Source: Coemansia sp. RSA 1804 (Eukaryota; Kickxellomycota; Kickxellomycetes; Kickxellales; Kickxellaceae). From it: a DNA stretch of 21,112 nucleotides. Below are positions 9,501 to 16,560 of this stretch, in pieces. The notes beneath the pieces were generated by a model. It saw only the letters and a program-made list of their open reading frames with translations, was not told the origin of the DNA and ran no database searches. How positions within the stretch are numbered: the first letter of the stretch is position 1; each line of letters begins with the position of its first letter. Position numbers and translations under genes: made by a program. The stretch lies in assembly GCA_027578815.1 (NCBI GenBank), contig JANBTH010000317.1, forward strand, positions 1-21,112, in the 5' to 3' direction.

Positions 9501-10558
9501 TTTACCAGACACATCAGTCGCTTTCTGCCGCCACTGCTTCGTTCACCGCGCAATCGGTGTCGCCAGTGCTTTCGGCTGCCCGACCGGTTGATGTGGTGGC
9601 GAAAGGCACCGGTGCTTCTGCTTCCTCTGCGTCTGGTGGTGGTGCCTCTTCCTTATCGGCGTCAAGCGGATCTGCTGTGCTGGCAGCATCGGCAACAACT
9701 GCATTGGGTGCAGCAGGACTGTCAGCCGGAGCCGGTGGTGGCGGAAGTACTACTTCATCCGATGGCCGATCCCCCATCTACGGCCTCCTGTCACCGTCAG
9801 CCCAGCTCCGGTACCAGATCAACGAGATGCTATCGGACGTATCGCAGTTCAGACCGCAGCTGGCACGCGGACTGCGCCAGCTACTCCTCTACCGCGACGA
9901 CGATGTTGAGGACGTCTTTTGCTTGACATTCGAGGCGTCGTACGATGCGCTGGGGCAAGTGGTGACGGTTCCGCTGGTTCCCAACGGGGCCAACATCCCC
10001 GTCACCAGCCAGAACAGAGTTGAGTATGTGATGCGGTACCTCCAGTGGGTGCTCAACGACTCGGTGTCCAGACAGTTTGAGCCGTTTCGCCGCGGCTTCT
10101 ACTACGTGTGTGGCGGCAACGCGCTCTCCCTGTTCAAGCCCGAGGAGATCGAGCTGATGGTCCATGGGTCCGGAGATGATTGGAACCCCGAGGATCTGCG
10201 GGCCATTACCGAGTACGTTAACTTTGCTGCCCCGCACAACCCCACGGCACCCGACGCCTCTCAGTCGCTGAGGGACCGGCTGGTCTGCTGGTTCTGGGAA
10301 ATCCTCACCGATTTCACAGCCGAGGATCGGCGTATGTTTCTTTCCTTTGTCACCGGCGCCGACCGCATGCCGACCATTGCTGCTGGCTCCACTCGGCTCA
10401 GGATGAAGCTGGCCCTGCTCGGTGACGACTTTAATCGCCTTCCTATTGCCCGCACCTGCTTCAACCAGCTGGGCATTTGGTTGTATAGAAGCAAGGAGGA
10501 GCTAAAGGCAAAGCTTGTTCTTGCTATACGCGAAAGCAGCGGGTTTGGTTTGCAGTAA
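6587..10558 (+). CDS. HUL4: HECT-type E3 ubiquitin ligase, Hul4-like
   Basis: A 1323-residue single-exon gene. A zinc ribbon lies at residues 78-99 (C78-x2-C81, then C96-x2-C99, with an FKC core), as in fungal Hul4 proteins. A helical region at about 120-300 is followed by a long disordered Ser/Ala/Pro/His-rich linker (about 310-680). The HECT domain occupies about 849-1323, with the N-lobe motif IEFVGEEGIDAGGLTKEWF and the C-lobe motif LPIARTCFNQL. The catalytic cysteine is C1291, 32 residues from the end, at the usual place. HECT ligases take ubiquitin from an E2 onto this cysteine and pass it to substrates; yeast Hul4 is linked to protein quality control. Two inserts interrupt the HECT N-lobe: a Gly/Asp stretch (about 894-918) and a Ser/Ala/Gly stretch of about 90 residues (about 972-1063). 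Yeast Hul4 is 892 residues, so this copy is much longer, mainly in the linker and inserts. An UBE3A-type assignment is the main alternative. Confidence 0.88.
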   Translation: MVVSHFFSPLRTLKKKAARKASGSQSSVGDVGSSGSDDNSSSNTDKRPSAHENSSSSGGSSAKKDNDAEAKSLVSGLCLCCNRRVTYPASVSCFKCTVCDTINDLQATKRMEKVVGGDGSVASRARMPPPPLTLERLRAGIHAFRRHPEKQVLLEAMLRESFGNWDVLNVSFPASADDAAGIAIDEVRAAYQLVLALPAPCIRAMMGGIEQLLRRPGRPLRQKSDVRFLLIVLENPLLMQQTFAHEASYHHRIAKSAVGILANLPPHVHYALVLWSSQHGRSALRRRIALVNQFISYRVQKYDRARRRNQAQHALRTAASNNPLTAYSSRSNQTELPAFQRTRSVTNAQPPLPPSASSGAAGLVMAADRATKHARMRSNTDSRVSLSSRERSTIFADHSSTQHQHQPPPTHLSGTNAATAALSNDGSSVGLGISTRPGQEYPHGVQPTQQSSRHLGSDHQRRNHRAPGNGVSARNVTAPGHMHLRSAARCVGSGGTEDGEHSRIATRQAMPGLCAHTVLSSKSSPTLKATVIQPRPLFNDIDTDADSDADIGTNTTAFIPLATPVLDSSAQPHLPLNPSPSSFSPSAASENPASKPHDDAVRLPRTSVLGVLDGTAEPRSPSVNGKSGPRGSLTRTRSSSEAPARRRNRTNNLAAAASAAMAHDAVSSSGPIQSSAHGASDWGSGVDLDDYYVGADGVFYPKTSALVMYQHDWRLVAAAKVMALLHAANLLLPSKARLPVDAFYNKTIESMDLVADYDAWQTRTPGAFSFCQYPFLLSLAVKVQIMQVDAARQMNSKLKEAVISALFETYRPSRMAGDPSSQPHLKLLVRRHCLVEDSLHQLATREQDLKKRLKIEFVGEEGIDAGGLTKEWFMLLVRELLNPMYGMFTREDYSSSGGGGGGGLDDDDALATGGGSDDVSWAAAYWFNPASLEASNQYFLVGVVVGLALYNSNILDLQLPLAVFKKLMRTSFYQTHQSLSAATASFTAQSVSPVLSAARPVDVVAKGTGASASSASGGGASSLSASSGSAVLAASATTALGAAGLSAGAGGGGSTTSSDGRSPIYGLLSPSAQLRYQINEMLSDVSQFRPQLARGLRQLLLYRDDDVEDVFCLTFEASYDALGQVVTVPLVPNGANIPVTSQNRVEYVMRYLQWVLNDSVSRQFEPFRRGFYYVCGGNALSLFKPEEIELMVHGSGDDWNPEDLRAITEYVNFAAPHNPTAPDASQSLRDRLVCWFWEILTDFTAEDRRMFLSFVTGADRMPTIAAGSTRLRMKLALLGDDFNRLPIARTCFNQLGIWLYRSKEELKAKLVLAIRESSGFGLQ

Positions 10559-10776
10559 CGAAAGTGGTTCTGGGAAATGGGGCGACTAGGTAAGCTGTAT
10601 TCGGACAGACTGGCGTGTCTATCGTACGACAAATAATAAAATAATATTAATAGAATCTCTATTTTGCTCATATTGTTGAGTGGGATGTCATTTTAGAGGG
10701 GAAAATAAAGATTAAAATGTGGTTATTTATTTTCATAGAAAAGAATAAACTATTCTATTTTCTTCTACTAGATTCT

Positions 10777-10974
10777 TTATCTGCACATTCTTACTGCCGT
10801 TGCAAGGTACGTATTATTAAAATGCACAGTCGGTTCTTTGTTGACAGATGGCACAACGTGAAAGTACTTTGCGCTGGGAGAGCGGACCACTTGCGGATTG
10901 GCGCCCACCATCTTCAAACCAGCTATTTTTTGTTGGAGTTCCGTCAGTTCTTTATCGTTAGGGAGGTTGGCCAT
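10777..10974 (-). CDS. Small 65-residue protein, unknown function
   Basis: The ATG at 10974 has an ideal context (ACCATGG) and a consensus TATA box at 11095-11102 lies about 125 bp upstream. The protein begins with a polar helix (NDKELTELQQKIAGLKM, residues 6-22), then a basic/serine segment (VVRSPSAKY) and a short C-terminal part. No signal peptide or membrane segment is present. A possible splice donor (GTAAGA) near codon 60 leaves open a different C-terminus. It converges on the HECT gene, 218 bp from its stop. I do not recognise a family. A 26-codon upstream ORF may precede it in the leader. Confidence 0.55.
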   Translation of the reverse strand: MANLPNDKELTELQQKIAGLKMVGANPQVVRSPSAKYFHVVPSVNKEPTVHFNNTYLATAVRMCR

Positions 10975-11040
10975 GGTCAAATCAGTTTACCGTTTAATCT
11001 ATCTTTTTTAAAGAACAAGGAAGAGGAATGTTTAAAGTAT

Positions 11041-11312
11041 TTCTAATGAATGTGAAAAGGATAATACAACACATGTAGCAGTAAATCACCCCAGCCTTTA
11101 TATTGTGCTTTTTGCAACATTAACAAGCATTCAACATAGGAACTGGCGTATTCAGATGTAGGATGTGCCTAATTAGAATGCATATTATTTTGGGTAGATA
11201 TATTTTTAATGGGAAAAGGGTATGGATGAGAAGAGAGCAATTAACCTGATCAATTAAACAGATACACTCTTCTGCAATATCCTGATATAACAGCGCAAAT
11301 TAGCGTATCTGG
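11041..11312. other. Short intergenic region upstream of the 10974 gene
   Basis: Holds the TATA box of the minus-strand gene at 10974 and the 3' end of the acyltransferase gene. Nothing else is recognisable. Confidence 0.45.
11095..11102 (-). promoter_or_regulatory. TATA box (TATAAAGG) of the gene at 10974
   Basis: A consensus octamer on the minus strand, about 125 bp before the start codon at 10974. Confidence 0.55.
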
Positions 11313-12725
11313 CTAACAAAATTGCCAGTACTTGCTATCGTCGATGTGCTTTGCTACCTCTGGAACAGTCGTAAATGCAAGCTCAAAGCCGCCAACGTCA
11401 GGGTGTGCCGGCATTATGACAAAATCGTTTTCAAACACGAGGAACGACGGACGCACGAGGACGGGCACCCCATTGCCGAAATCCATTTCGTAGTACTTGA
11501 ACCGCGTGTGGTTTGTGCACACAAACGTGTTTTTTGTCTTTGTTATCTGCAAAAGCATATCAACGTAGCTGCAGCGCGCATTGTTGAACATGTAGCCCAG
11601 CTGGTTGCAATAGCGCTCATCAACGCTGTTAACAGCCCTCCGGATGCTGCATGCAACCGTGGCCAGCGCCTGCGGGGCGGCGGACTCTTGCAACAGAATG
11701 TCCAGAGGGTTGGTTGCTTCCTTTATTAGCAACGCATTGCCCACGTAGTTGGCCCTGGATAGCCGTTTCACGCGTGGCCGTATATCAAGCATAATGTTTG
11801 TCATGAAATCGGTTGCACCGTCAATTCGTCCGGCCTTGTGAAACGCCTGTGCAAAAAGGACGGTGGCCAGGGCTGTTATCACGTCGTTTGCAGAGAGATG
11901 GGATACGTCTGGACTAGCGTACGGCAAAACGGTCTGGTAAAGCCGTTTGTATCCTGCCTCGGATATGCGGTGGTAGTAGTTGCGGGTTCTTCTCGATGAC
12001 AGCAGATAATGGAATATTCTTCCGCGCAGTTCTGGCGAAATCCATGCAATCCAGCTGGCCATTGTACTGCATTTACTTGTCTTGCGCAACTCTGGTTCCA
12101 ACGCATCACAGCCCGCATGCTTGTCAGTTTCAAGAACAGACCGATTGTGCTCAAACCGCAGTGCCGGTATATTGTTGATATCGAGCACTTCGTTATGCAT
12201 CTGTGTATTTGCAATTTGCTTGGATATGTCTGCCCAACGTTTCATGAATTCGTAATACCCCTTCCCGTCAAGAATTGCATGGAAGACACTTGCAAATATA
12301 CACATCCCGCTATTATCTTTTAGACGGAACACGCAAAACGTTGCTAGTTTTAAGCGGCCCCCAATAACACCCGACGGTACAGGGGTTTTACAGGCCGCAG
12401 AACAGTCCACGGGTAGCAAACTCGTATCAAAATCTGCATTTTCAAACTCGTTATAGTGAACGCCACACAGAATGTCGGTATATTCTGGCATATTCAGATG
12501 GTTCTTGTCTACAGCAACAAAGCTGCGCATGTTCCTGTCTGTTTTGATATGCCCAGCAAGTATTGGAAACTCCCCCAGGGTTCTGTAAAATGCGGCTTCT
12601 AGTACGTATTCTGGCACTGCCCTTTTGTACCAAAAGTAAAATGGGACGGTTGACGTTGACGACATGTCATCGTAGGCATCTAAATAGATTGTCTGCGCTT
12701 TTAGCATGCTCGTAAACCAATCCAT
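11313..12725 (-). CDS. BAHD-type (HxxxD) acyltransferase
   Basis: A 470-residue protein. The start is placed at the ATG at 12725; the four codons before it would need a non-ATG start. The N-terminal part (SSTSTVPFYFWYK...VLEAAFYRTLGEFPILAG) is the usual opening of the transferase family, where a donor-binding lobe precedes the catalytic motif. The active-site motif is H149-A-I-L-D153-G, and the second family motif is D415-F-G-N-G, matching DFGWG of plant and fungal members except for N in place of W. Such enzymes move an acyl group from acyl-CoA to an alcohol or amine. The substrate cannot be read from sequence, though fungal relatives act on secondary metabolites or on sphingoid or sterol alcohols. 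No transporter, P450 or polyketide synthase gene lies beside it, so there is no visible gene cluster. No signal peptide is seen, so it is probably cytosolic. Confidence 0.85.
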   Translation of the reverse strand: MDWFTSMLKAQTIYLDAYDDMSSTSTVPFYFWYKRAVPEYVLEAAFYRTLGEFPILAGHIKTDRNMRSFVAVDKNHLNMPEYTDILCGVHYNEFENADFDTSLLPVDCSAACKTPVPSGVIGGRLKLATFCVFRLKDNSGMCIFASVFHAILDGKGYYEFMKRWADISKQIANTQMHNEVLDINNIPALRFEHNRSVLETDKHAGCDALEPELRKTSKCSTMASWIAWISPELRGRIFHYLLSSRRTRNYYHRISEAGYKRLYQTVLPYASPDVSHLSANDVITALATVLFAQAFHKAGRIDGATDFMTNIMLDIRPRVKRLSRANYVGNALLIKEATNPLDILLQESAAPQALATVACSIRRAVNSVDERYCNQLGYMFNNARCSYVDMLLQITKTKNTFVCTNHTRFKYYEMDFGNGVPVLVRPSFLVFENDFVIMPAHPDVGGFELAFTTVPEVAKHIDDSKYWQFC

Positions 12726-13240
12726 ATTAATGCGCAAAGAATAATACTTGACAAAAAAGAAACAGCTAATAATTTAATAAATGTGAACGCAAAAAAAAGC
12801 CCGAACTGCTTTTTACACATGTACAGCCTTCATTTGTACTGCTGAATTGTGGCAATTGCTCACATGCAGCAGATTGGAAAAACTCTAGCCTTGCAAACCA
12901 TACATTGCAATATTTTTAGCACAGTGTCAATTTCATATTACTCTTTATAAAAGCTTAAAAGCAATCAATTAAATGTATGTGCAACGTTACCTTACTAGCA
13001 GATACATGGATTATACACAATTAATAAAACAATCAATGAATTTTGACTTAAGTGAAAAACACACTAACTAATGTAAAGTGCTCAACAAAAAAATTATGCT
13101 TTACTCAAGTAGATATTTTGGGCTTTATATACTATGACATATATTTTTGTTTTCTTACTTTTAATATTGAAGCTAGAAGGAACCTTAAAAATTGGCAATC
13201 CTTGCTAGCTACACAAATGTTTATTGCACTTTTTTGTTTA
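12726..13240. other. AT-rich intergenic region upstream of the acyltransferase
   Basis: Contains a palindromic TTTATAAA (about 12946) and a 32-codon plus-strand frame at 12973-13071 with a coding-like composition but no other support. It also holds the 3' region of the gene at 13241. No gene is called. Confidence 0.4.
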
Positions 13241-13501
13241 TTAGCGTTTACTATCTTCCATTATTTGGTCTATCCTCTTGTTTGCTTTATCAACTGCGGT
13301 TCTTGCTGTTTGCTTGTGCTTGTTAATAAAATTATCACTAACAAACATACCGGACATGGAGGATATGTTGAACATACTATCGGTAAACTTGTTTATCTTT
13401 GCATACAAGCCATTTCTGTATATCAAAGCAATATGTTTTCTAATACTATCAATATCGGCTTTATCTAAAGCCCCCTCATCGGATTCAAATAATGAAGACA
13501 T
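13241..13501 (-). CDS. Small 86-residue helical protein, unknown function
   Basis: Starts at the first ATG after a TATA box (13592-13598, 97 bp upstream). The N-terminus is acidic (SDEGALDKADID), followed by charged helical stretches with no signal peptide or membrane segment, ending in a Lys/Asp/Arg-rich helix (KANKRIDQIMEDSKR). A plus-strand frame over the same bases is unusually hydrophobic, as expected for the shadow of a polar coding strand. No family is recognised, and it does not match the ~70-residue family elsewhere in the window. The promoter layout and composition make it a probable real gene. Confidence 0.55.
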   Translation of the reverse strand: MSSLFESDEGALDKADIDSIRKHIALIYRNGLYAKINKFTDSMFNISSMSGMFVSDNFINKHKQTARTAVDKANKRIDQIMEDSKR

Positions 13502-13591
13502 TTTAATGTAATAGATTGTTTTCTTATCTATAAATTCAAATTGTAAAGAAAATACAGAAAACTGTGCGTTGTCAAATAGGGACCTCGCCAA

Positions 13592-13598
13592 CTTTATA
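13592..13598 (-). promoter_or_regulatory. TATA box (TATAAAG) of the gene at 13501
   Basis: Minus-strand TATAAAG 97 bp before the start codon, beside a GC-rich palindromic CGCTTAAAAGCG on the upstream side. Confidence 0.5.
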
Positions 13599-13601
13599 GC
13601 G

Positions 13602-14232
13602 CTTTTAAGCGAGTAGAATAGTGTTTTGACATGCTTTTTGTTGTATTGGTAAAAGGCAAAACGGAATCAGAAACAACGTGTATTATATATCATATTACAT
13701 GGATTATTAATTAATTTAATAATTGAAAACACTGAGTAAACCCCCAATCTTTTTAATAAATAAGAAAGCGTGTGGTTGCAACAAATCCTAGTAATTTTTA
13801 CAATAATATATGTACACTTCGTGCTTCATTAAAGATGTGATTGCTTGTAAATGAGTAGCGGATGGAGACATAAAAACAGTTATAGACAGCTATGAAGTAG
13901 AGAAATGTGGAAAGGCCCCCAACAATGTTTTGCTTTGGGGGATATTTTGTGTGAATTTGTATAAACTCAATGGAGATTTCTTTCAGGATATCAATTAACG
14001 CTAATTGAAAACGACTACATATAGGATACATTGATGGCAGGTTATTAAAATTAGTATATGTGCAAAGCTTTACTGATTGATGGACTTTTCAGCAGTTTAT
14101 CTTTTACGCTAGACACTAATACCTTCAAAGCTGCACATGGATGATTTGGCATAATCTAATTTGTGCAACGTTGGGATCAATGGCGTGCCAAACCCAAAAT
14201 GCTTTAATCTAATTCTGCACTGAATGTTTCCA
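13602..14232. other. AT-rich intergenic region upstream of the RING gene
   Basis: A 77-codon minus-strand frame (13798-14031, ATG at 14031) contains a hydrophobic segment and a polar N-terminal helix. Its length is about what is expected once by chance in this much AT-rich DNA, and no promoter is seen, so it is left uncalled. The remainder shows no recognisable feature. Confidence 0.4.
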
Positions 14233-14239
14233 TATAAAT
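14233..14239 (+). promoter_or_regulatory. TATA-like box (TATAAAT) of the RING gene
   Basis: Lies 98 bp before the ATG at 14331, matching the spacing of the other small-gene promoters in the window. Confidence 0.45.
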
Positions 14240-14323
14240 TAGAACCCCTTTGCCGGCGAATACTTTTAATACATTATTGTTGTCACGTTTGTCTCAAGTG
14301 CTTTATAATATTACCATTCAAAC

Positions 14324-14356
14324 ATGCTAGATGATCAGCCAAAAAGGTTGTTCTGA
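14324..14356 (+). promoter_or_regulatory. Short upstream ORF overlapping the RING start codon
   Basis: An ATG at 14324 opens a ten-codon frame ending with TGA at 14354-14356. It overlaps the first codons of the RING gene (ATG at 14331) in another frame. If ribosomes start at the first ATG, they must terminate inside the RING frame and reinitiate, or leaky scanning must be used, so this uORF could lower translation of the E3. The spacing and frame are read directly from the sequence; the regulatory role is inferred. Confidence 0.45.
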
Positions 14357-15113
14357 CCCAGATAGTTCTTCAGACACGGGGAATAGCCCTGCAAGGGATG
14401 CGGCAGATGATTACTCATGTCCGATATGCTTGCAGCCTGTAAGCAACGAATGCTATGCAAAGCCATGCTTCCATCAGTTCTGCTTTTCCTGTCTTCTTCA
14501 ATGGGCAGAGTACCGTCCACGCTGTCCTTTATGCAATGCCGATATTGCATGCATAATTCAGCAAGACATTCAGAACAGTAGCATTATTCAAACCCCAATA
14601 CATGACAGGAATCTTGGAACTAGCAGCGAATCTCGCATTAACCAACATACATCAGAGCGACGGGTCCATGTCACCCAATTTGGTAGGCATCCAACGCTTC
14701 TTGATGCAGATGGAGCCCTAGGCAGACGCAAGCGTAGAGCAGTTTACTCAAATAATCTGACACGAGTGGTTAATGAGGATCAGCGCTGGGGCCCACGGAT
14801 ATCACAATCAGCAACTCTTTTACATTCAGCAATTGCTACCCAGCGATGTCGCCAATGGATTAGACGAGATCTTCAAGTGATTCTTAACACCGATGATGTG
14901 AGTCTGGTAGAGATATTAGTTGTCTCTCTAGTAAGGCAAGTCAAGGATGGTGAGCTAATCGTCAATGCTGCGCATGGTTCACAATGGTCTGCGCTGTATG
15001 CCTTTTTAGGCGATAAACTTGCACAATTCCTTGATGAGCTCTGCGCCTTTCTTGATTCATCACTTGACATGCATAGCTACGATAAATATACCGCATATAA
15101 CACATGCACATGA
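14331..15113 (+). CDS. TOPORS-like RING-finger E3 ligase
   Basis: A 260-residue single-exon gene. A C3HC4 RING sits at residues 30-68 (C30-x2-C33-x12-C46-x-H48-x2-C51-x2-C54-x10-C65-x2-C68), which binds an E2. Downstream are the features of the Topors family: a basic Arg-rich stretch (GRRKRRAVYSNNLTRV, about 127-142), an RQWIRRDLQVIL helix, and a C-terminal domain with FLGDKLAQFLDELCAF then SYDKYTAY, closely resembling the helical domain after the RING in human TOPORS. TOPORS is a ubiquitin and SUMO E3 in the nucleus; fungal and other short homologues lack its long Arg/Ser-rich tail, as here. The substrate is unknown. It is preceded by a TATA-like box and overlapped at its start by a uORF. 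A generic RING E3 is the weaker alternative. Confidence 0.85.
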   Translation: MISQKGCSDPDSSSDTGNSPARDAADDYSCPICLQPVSNECYAKPCFHQFCFSCLLQWAEYRPRCPLCNADIACIIQQDIQNSSIIQTPIHDRNLGTSSESRINQHTSERRVHVTQFGRHPTLLDADGALGRRKRRAVYSNNLTRVVNEDQRWGPRISQSATLLHSAIATQRCRQWIRRDLQVILNTDDVSLVEILVVSLVRQVKDGELIVNAAHGSQWSALYAFLGDKLAQFLDELCAFLDSSLDMHSYDKYTAYNTCT

Positions 15114-15181
15114 TAATAATATAACGTTGATATGATGTTGGTCTTTGCTTTTATTGATACGTCAGCAACAGAAAATGGTTA

Positions 15182-15358
15182 TTATTCAAAGAAACACAGT
15201 GCCTTGTGTGAGAGGTATTCTGAAAAGTAGGCCAAATCCGCACCACAGCATTCGCAGCTGAATTTTTGGCTTTTTGTTAGCCTAACATGTTCGTCAATCT
15301 TTTGTTCGGCGCAGAGCATATGAGTTGCTGCTTCAAAATACATGGGTGTATTATTCAT
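15182..15358 (-). CDS. 58-residue zinc-finger microprotein
   Basis: Short frame from ATG at 15358 to TAA at 15182. It ends in a C-x2-C-x12-H-x3-C zinc-binding pattern (FSCECCGADL ... LSHKALCF) with aromatic and leucine residues where a C2H2-type finger has its hydrophobic core (final ligand Cys instead of His). The first half is a polar helix (AEQKIDEHVRLTKSQK). A consensus TATA box lies 126 bp upstream (15477-15484). The pattern plus promoter make a real gene likely, although it is small. Related fingers are found in LYAR-like and RNA-binding proteins, but the fold alone does not give a function. Confidence 0.6.
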   Translation of the reverse strand: MNNTPMYFEAATHMLCAEQKIDEHVRLTKSQKFSCECCGADLAYFSEYLSHKALCFFE

Positions 15359-15476
15359 TTTGTCTTTTGATCAAGATGCGCTATTGATTTTGATGAGTAT
15401 TCAGGGATGAAAAATGAGAAATGAGAATGCAAGGTGCTGACTGTATCCAACTTTTAGCAACAGGCAAACTGAGATG

Positions 15477-15484
15477 CTTTTATA
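15477..15484 (-). promoter_or_regulatory. TATA box (TATAAAAG) of the zinc-finger gene
   Basis: Consensus octamer on the minus strand, 126 bp before the start codon at 15358. Confidence 0.6.
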
Positions 15485-15520
15485 CCATTTTTTTGCAACA
15501 TTTTTCTCTGGCTTTTTTTA

Positions 15521-15550
15521 ACGATGCAAAGATTCCTGTTCCCGCATCGT
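15521..15550. repeat. Inverted repeat ACGATGC / GCATCGT
   Basis: Perfect 7-bp arms (15521-15527 and 15544-15550) flanked by T-rich and A-rich runs that extend the pairing past one mismatch. It could be a hairpin or a palindromic binding site. It lies between the zinc-finger gene promoter and a 37-codon frame. Confidence 0.4.
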
Positions 15551-15688
15551 AAAAACCATCACACATTATTATCAAGATAAAGAAACGCGGCTGCTTCTTT
15601 TTGATTTCGACAACAATAAAATCACAATAGACTTCACGTTTCTAAGCAACAATATATTTCATGCTTTCTTGCTTTATTTTTGCAATAG

Positions 15689-15802
15689 TCACGTTTCTTT
15701 TCTTTTTGGCCTAATTTGAGCCATAGGTTTTGGTTTTGGATATGTGTGAGTGATGATTTGGGCAAAGAGAAACAGCGACATGCTGGCAAAGCAAAGGAAC
15801 AT
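15689..15802 (-). CDS. Possible 37-residue single-helix protein
   Basis: ATG at 15802 to TGA at 15689. A hydrophobic segment (residues 2-18) is followed by a Lys/Pro/Arg-rich tail (YPKPKPMAQIRPKRKE), the shape of a small tail- or signal-anchored membrane peptide. No family is recognised. The length is not significant on its own. Confidence 0.22.
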   Translation of the reverse strand: MFLCFASMSLFLFAQIITHTYPKPKPMAQIRPKRKET

Positions 15803-15996
15803 GTGGATTATAATTTATTGTTATATTGATGTAGCAATAACCTTTTGAATAGCTTATTAAAGGCACAGGTGAGTGTGCCGCTATAACTTAGAATTTGTTG
15901 TATAGTTGGTTTTTTTGTTTAAAAGTATATATTAATAAAATAAGCCAAAAAACTCTATCAAAACATATTATAAAGCCAAATGTATTTAACTATAGA

Positions 15997-16230
15997 ATGC
16001 TAGACACACTTGCTATTGCTAATAATCCTGTGGGTGCCAAGGTTGTTTACAAGTGGTGTTACCGGTATCAATAGTAAGATTATTCTGTGTCAGCATTAAC
16101 ATATTCCAATTCTATCTTATATTTCGCCAGTTTTCTTGGTTTAACTATTAAAGCTATCTTTGCTAACATCTTTAAGCTGCTTTTTGCATTTGTCGTTGAA
16201 GCTTCTATAGGAATTAGATTAGTTGAGTAA
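15997..16230 (+). CDS. Probable spliced 55-residue hydrophobic microprotein
   Basis: Exon 1 (15997-16064, ending CG) and exon 2 (16131-16230, starting T) join through a 66-nt intron with donor GTATCA, acceptor TTTCGCCAG and a TTAAC branch-like element. The join makes an Arg codon and keeps a single frame of 55 codons ending in TAA. First-codon positions are purine-rich in both exons (14 of 22 and 22 of 32), a coding signature. Exon 2 is a hydrophobic helix (LTIKAIFANIFKLLFAFVVE) likely to sit in or on a membrane. A TTATAAAG element lies only 29 bp upstream, and a TATATA about 70 bp upstream may be the real promoter. The stop is 8 bp from that of the convergent gene at 16239. No family is recognised. 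The model was built by eye. Confidence 0.42.
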
Positions 16231-16238
16231 ACTTATTT

Positions 16239-16457
16239 CTACCTAATATGAATTTTACAATAATATTTTATAACTCCTTTCTTAGACACATCACTAAAAT
16301 CAGCTACAACCTCTTTTTTGGTTCTATCTGCGTGCTTTTGCTTTTGTTTCGTAATAAATTCAGTTACTTCATTTAATGGCAATGTAGTAATTATTTTATC
16401 ATCTTTATAGCCTGCGTCAGTGAAACAAACGACAACGTCAGCTTCAACTGAAGGCAT
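16239..16457 (-). CDS. Small 72-residue protein, family member C (unknown function)
   Basis: ATG at 16457 to TAG at 16239. It is the third member of the family at 1484 and 2816. The N-terminal strand has V-x-V-x-F-x-D, then an L-P pair, then an ungapped 40-residue stretch in which V31, H42, T46, G61 and I69 match the invariant positions of the other two; F54 and D56 also match member A. Predicted layout is strand, helix (28-42), strand and strand, without a signal peptide or membrane segment. A TATA-like element (ATATAAAT) lies about 100 bp upstream, beside the inverted repeat at 16559-16594. Conservation across copies about 15 kb apart on both strands argues that the product is functional. 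The function cannot be assigned. Confidence 0.72.
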   Translation of the reverse strand: MPSVEADVVVCFTDAGYKDDKIITTLPLNEVTEFITKQKQKHADRTKKEVVADFSDVSKKGVIKYYCKIHIR

Positions 16458-16550
16458 TTTGTAATATTTGAATTGTGGTAATTGGAATTCTGCTTCTTGA
16501 CAACGATTGCTTATGGATGAAAACTGCAAAACATGGGCGCGTTGCTTTCA

Positions 16551-16560
16551 TTATTTATAT
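16551..16560 (-). promoter_or_regulatory. TATA-like element (ATATAAAT) of the gene at 16457
   Basis: Located about 100 bp before the start codon, the same spacing as for its paralogues at 1484 and 2816. Confidence 0.5.

Noticed and set aside
6562..9553. Several 100-270-codon antisense frames across the HECT gene
   Set aside because: All are opposite a well-supported HECT ligase and carry no recognisable motif; they are shadows of GC-rich codons.
13278..13511. 77-codon hydrophobic plus-strand frame
   Set aside because: It is antisense to the TATA-driven polar gene at 13241-13501; its hydrophobic composition is the expected reverse image.
13798..14031. 77-codon minus-strand frame with a hydrophobic segment
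   Set aside because: Length is about the chance expectation, no TATA box at the usual spacing, and no splice model that extends it could be found.
15390..15445. Possible box C/D snoRNA (TGATGA and CTGA elements)
   Set aside because: The boxes are only about 40 bases apart, with a non-consensus first base and no closing stem, so no snoRNA is supported.
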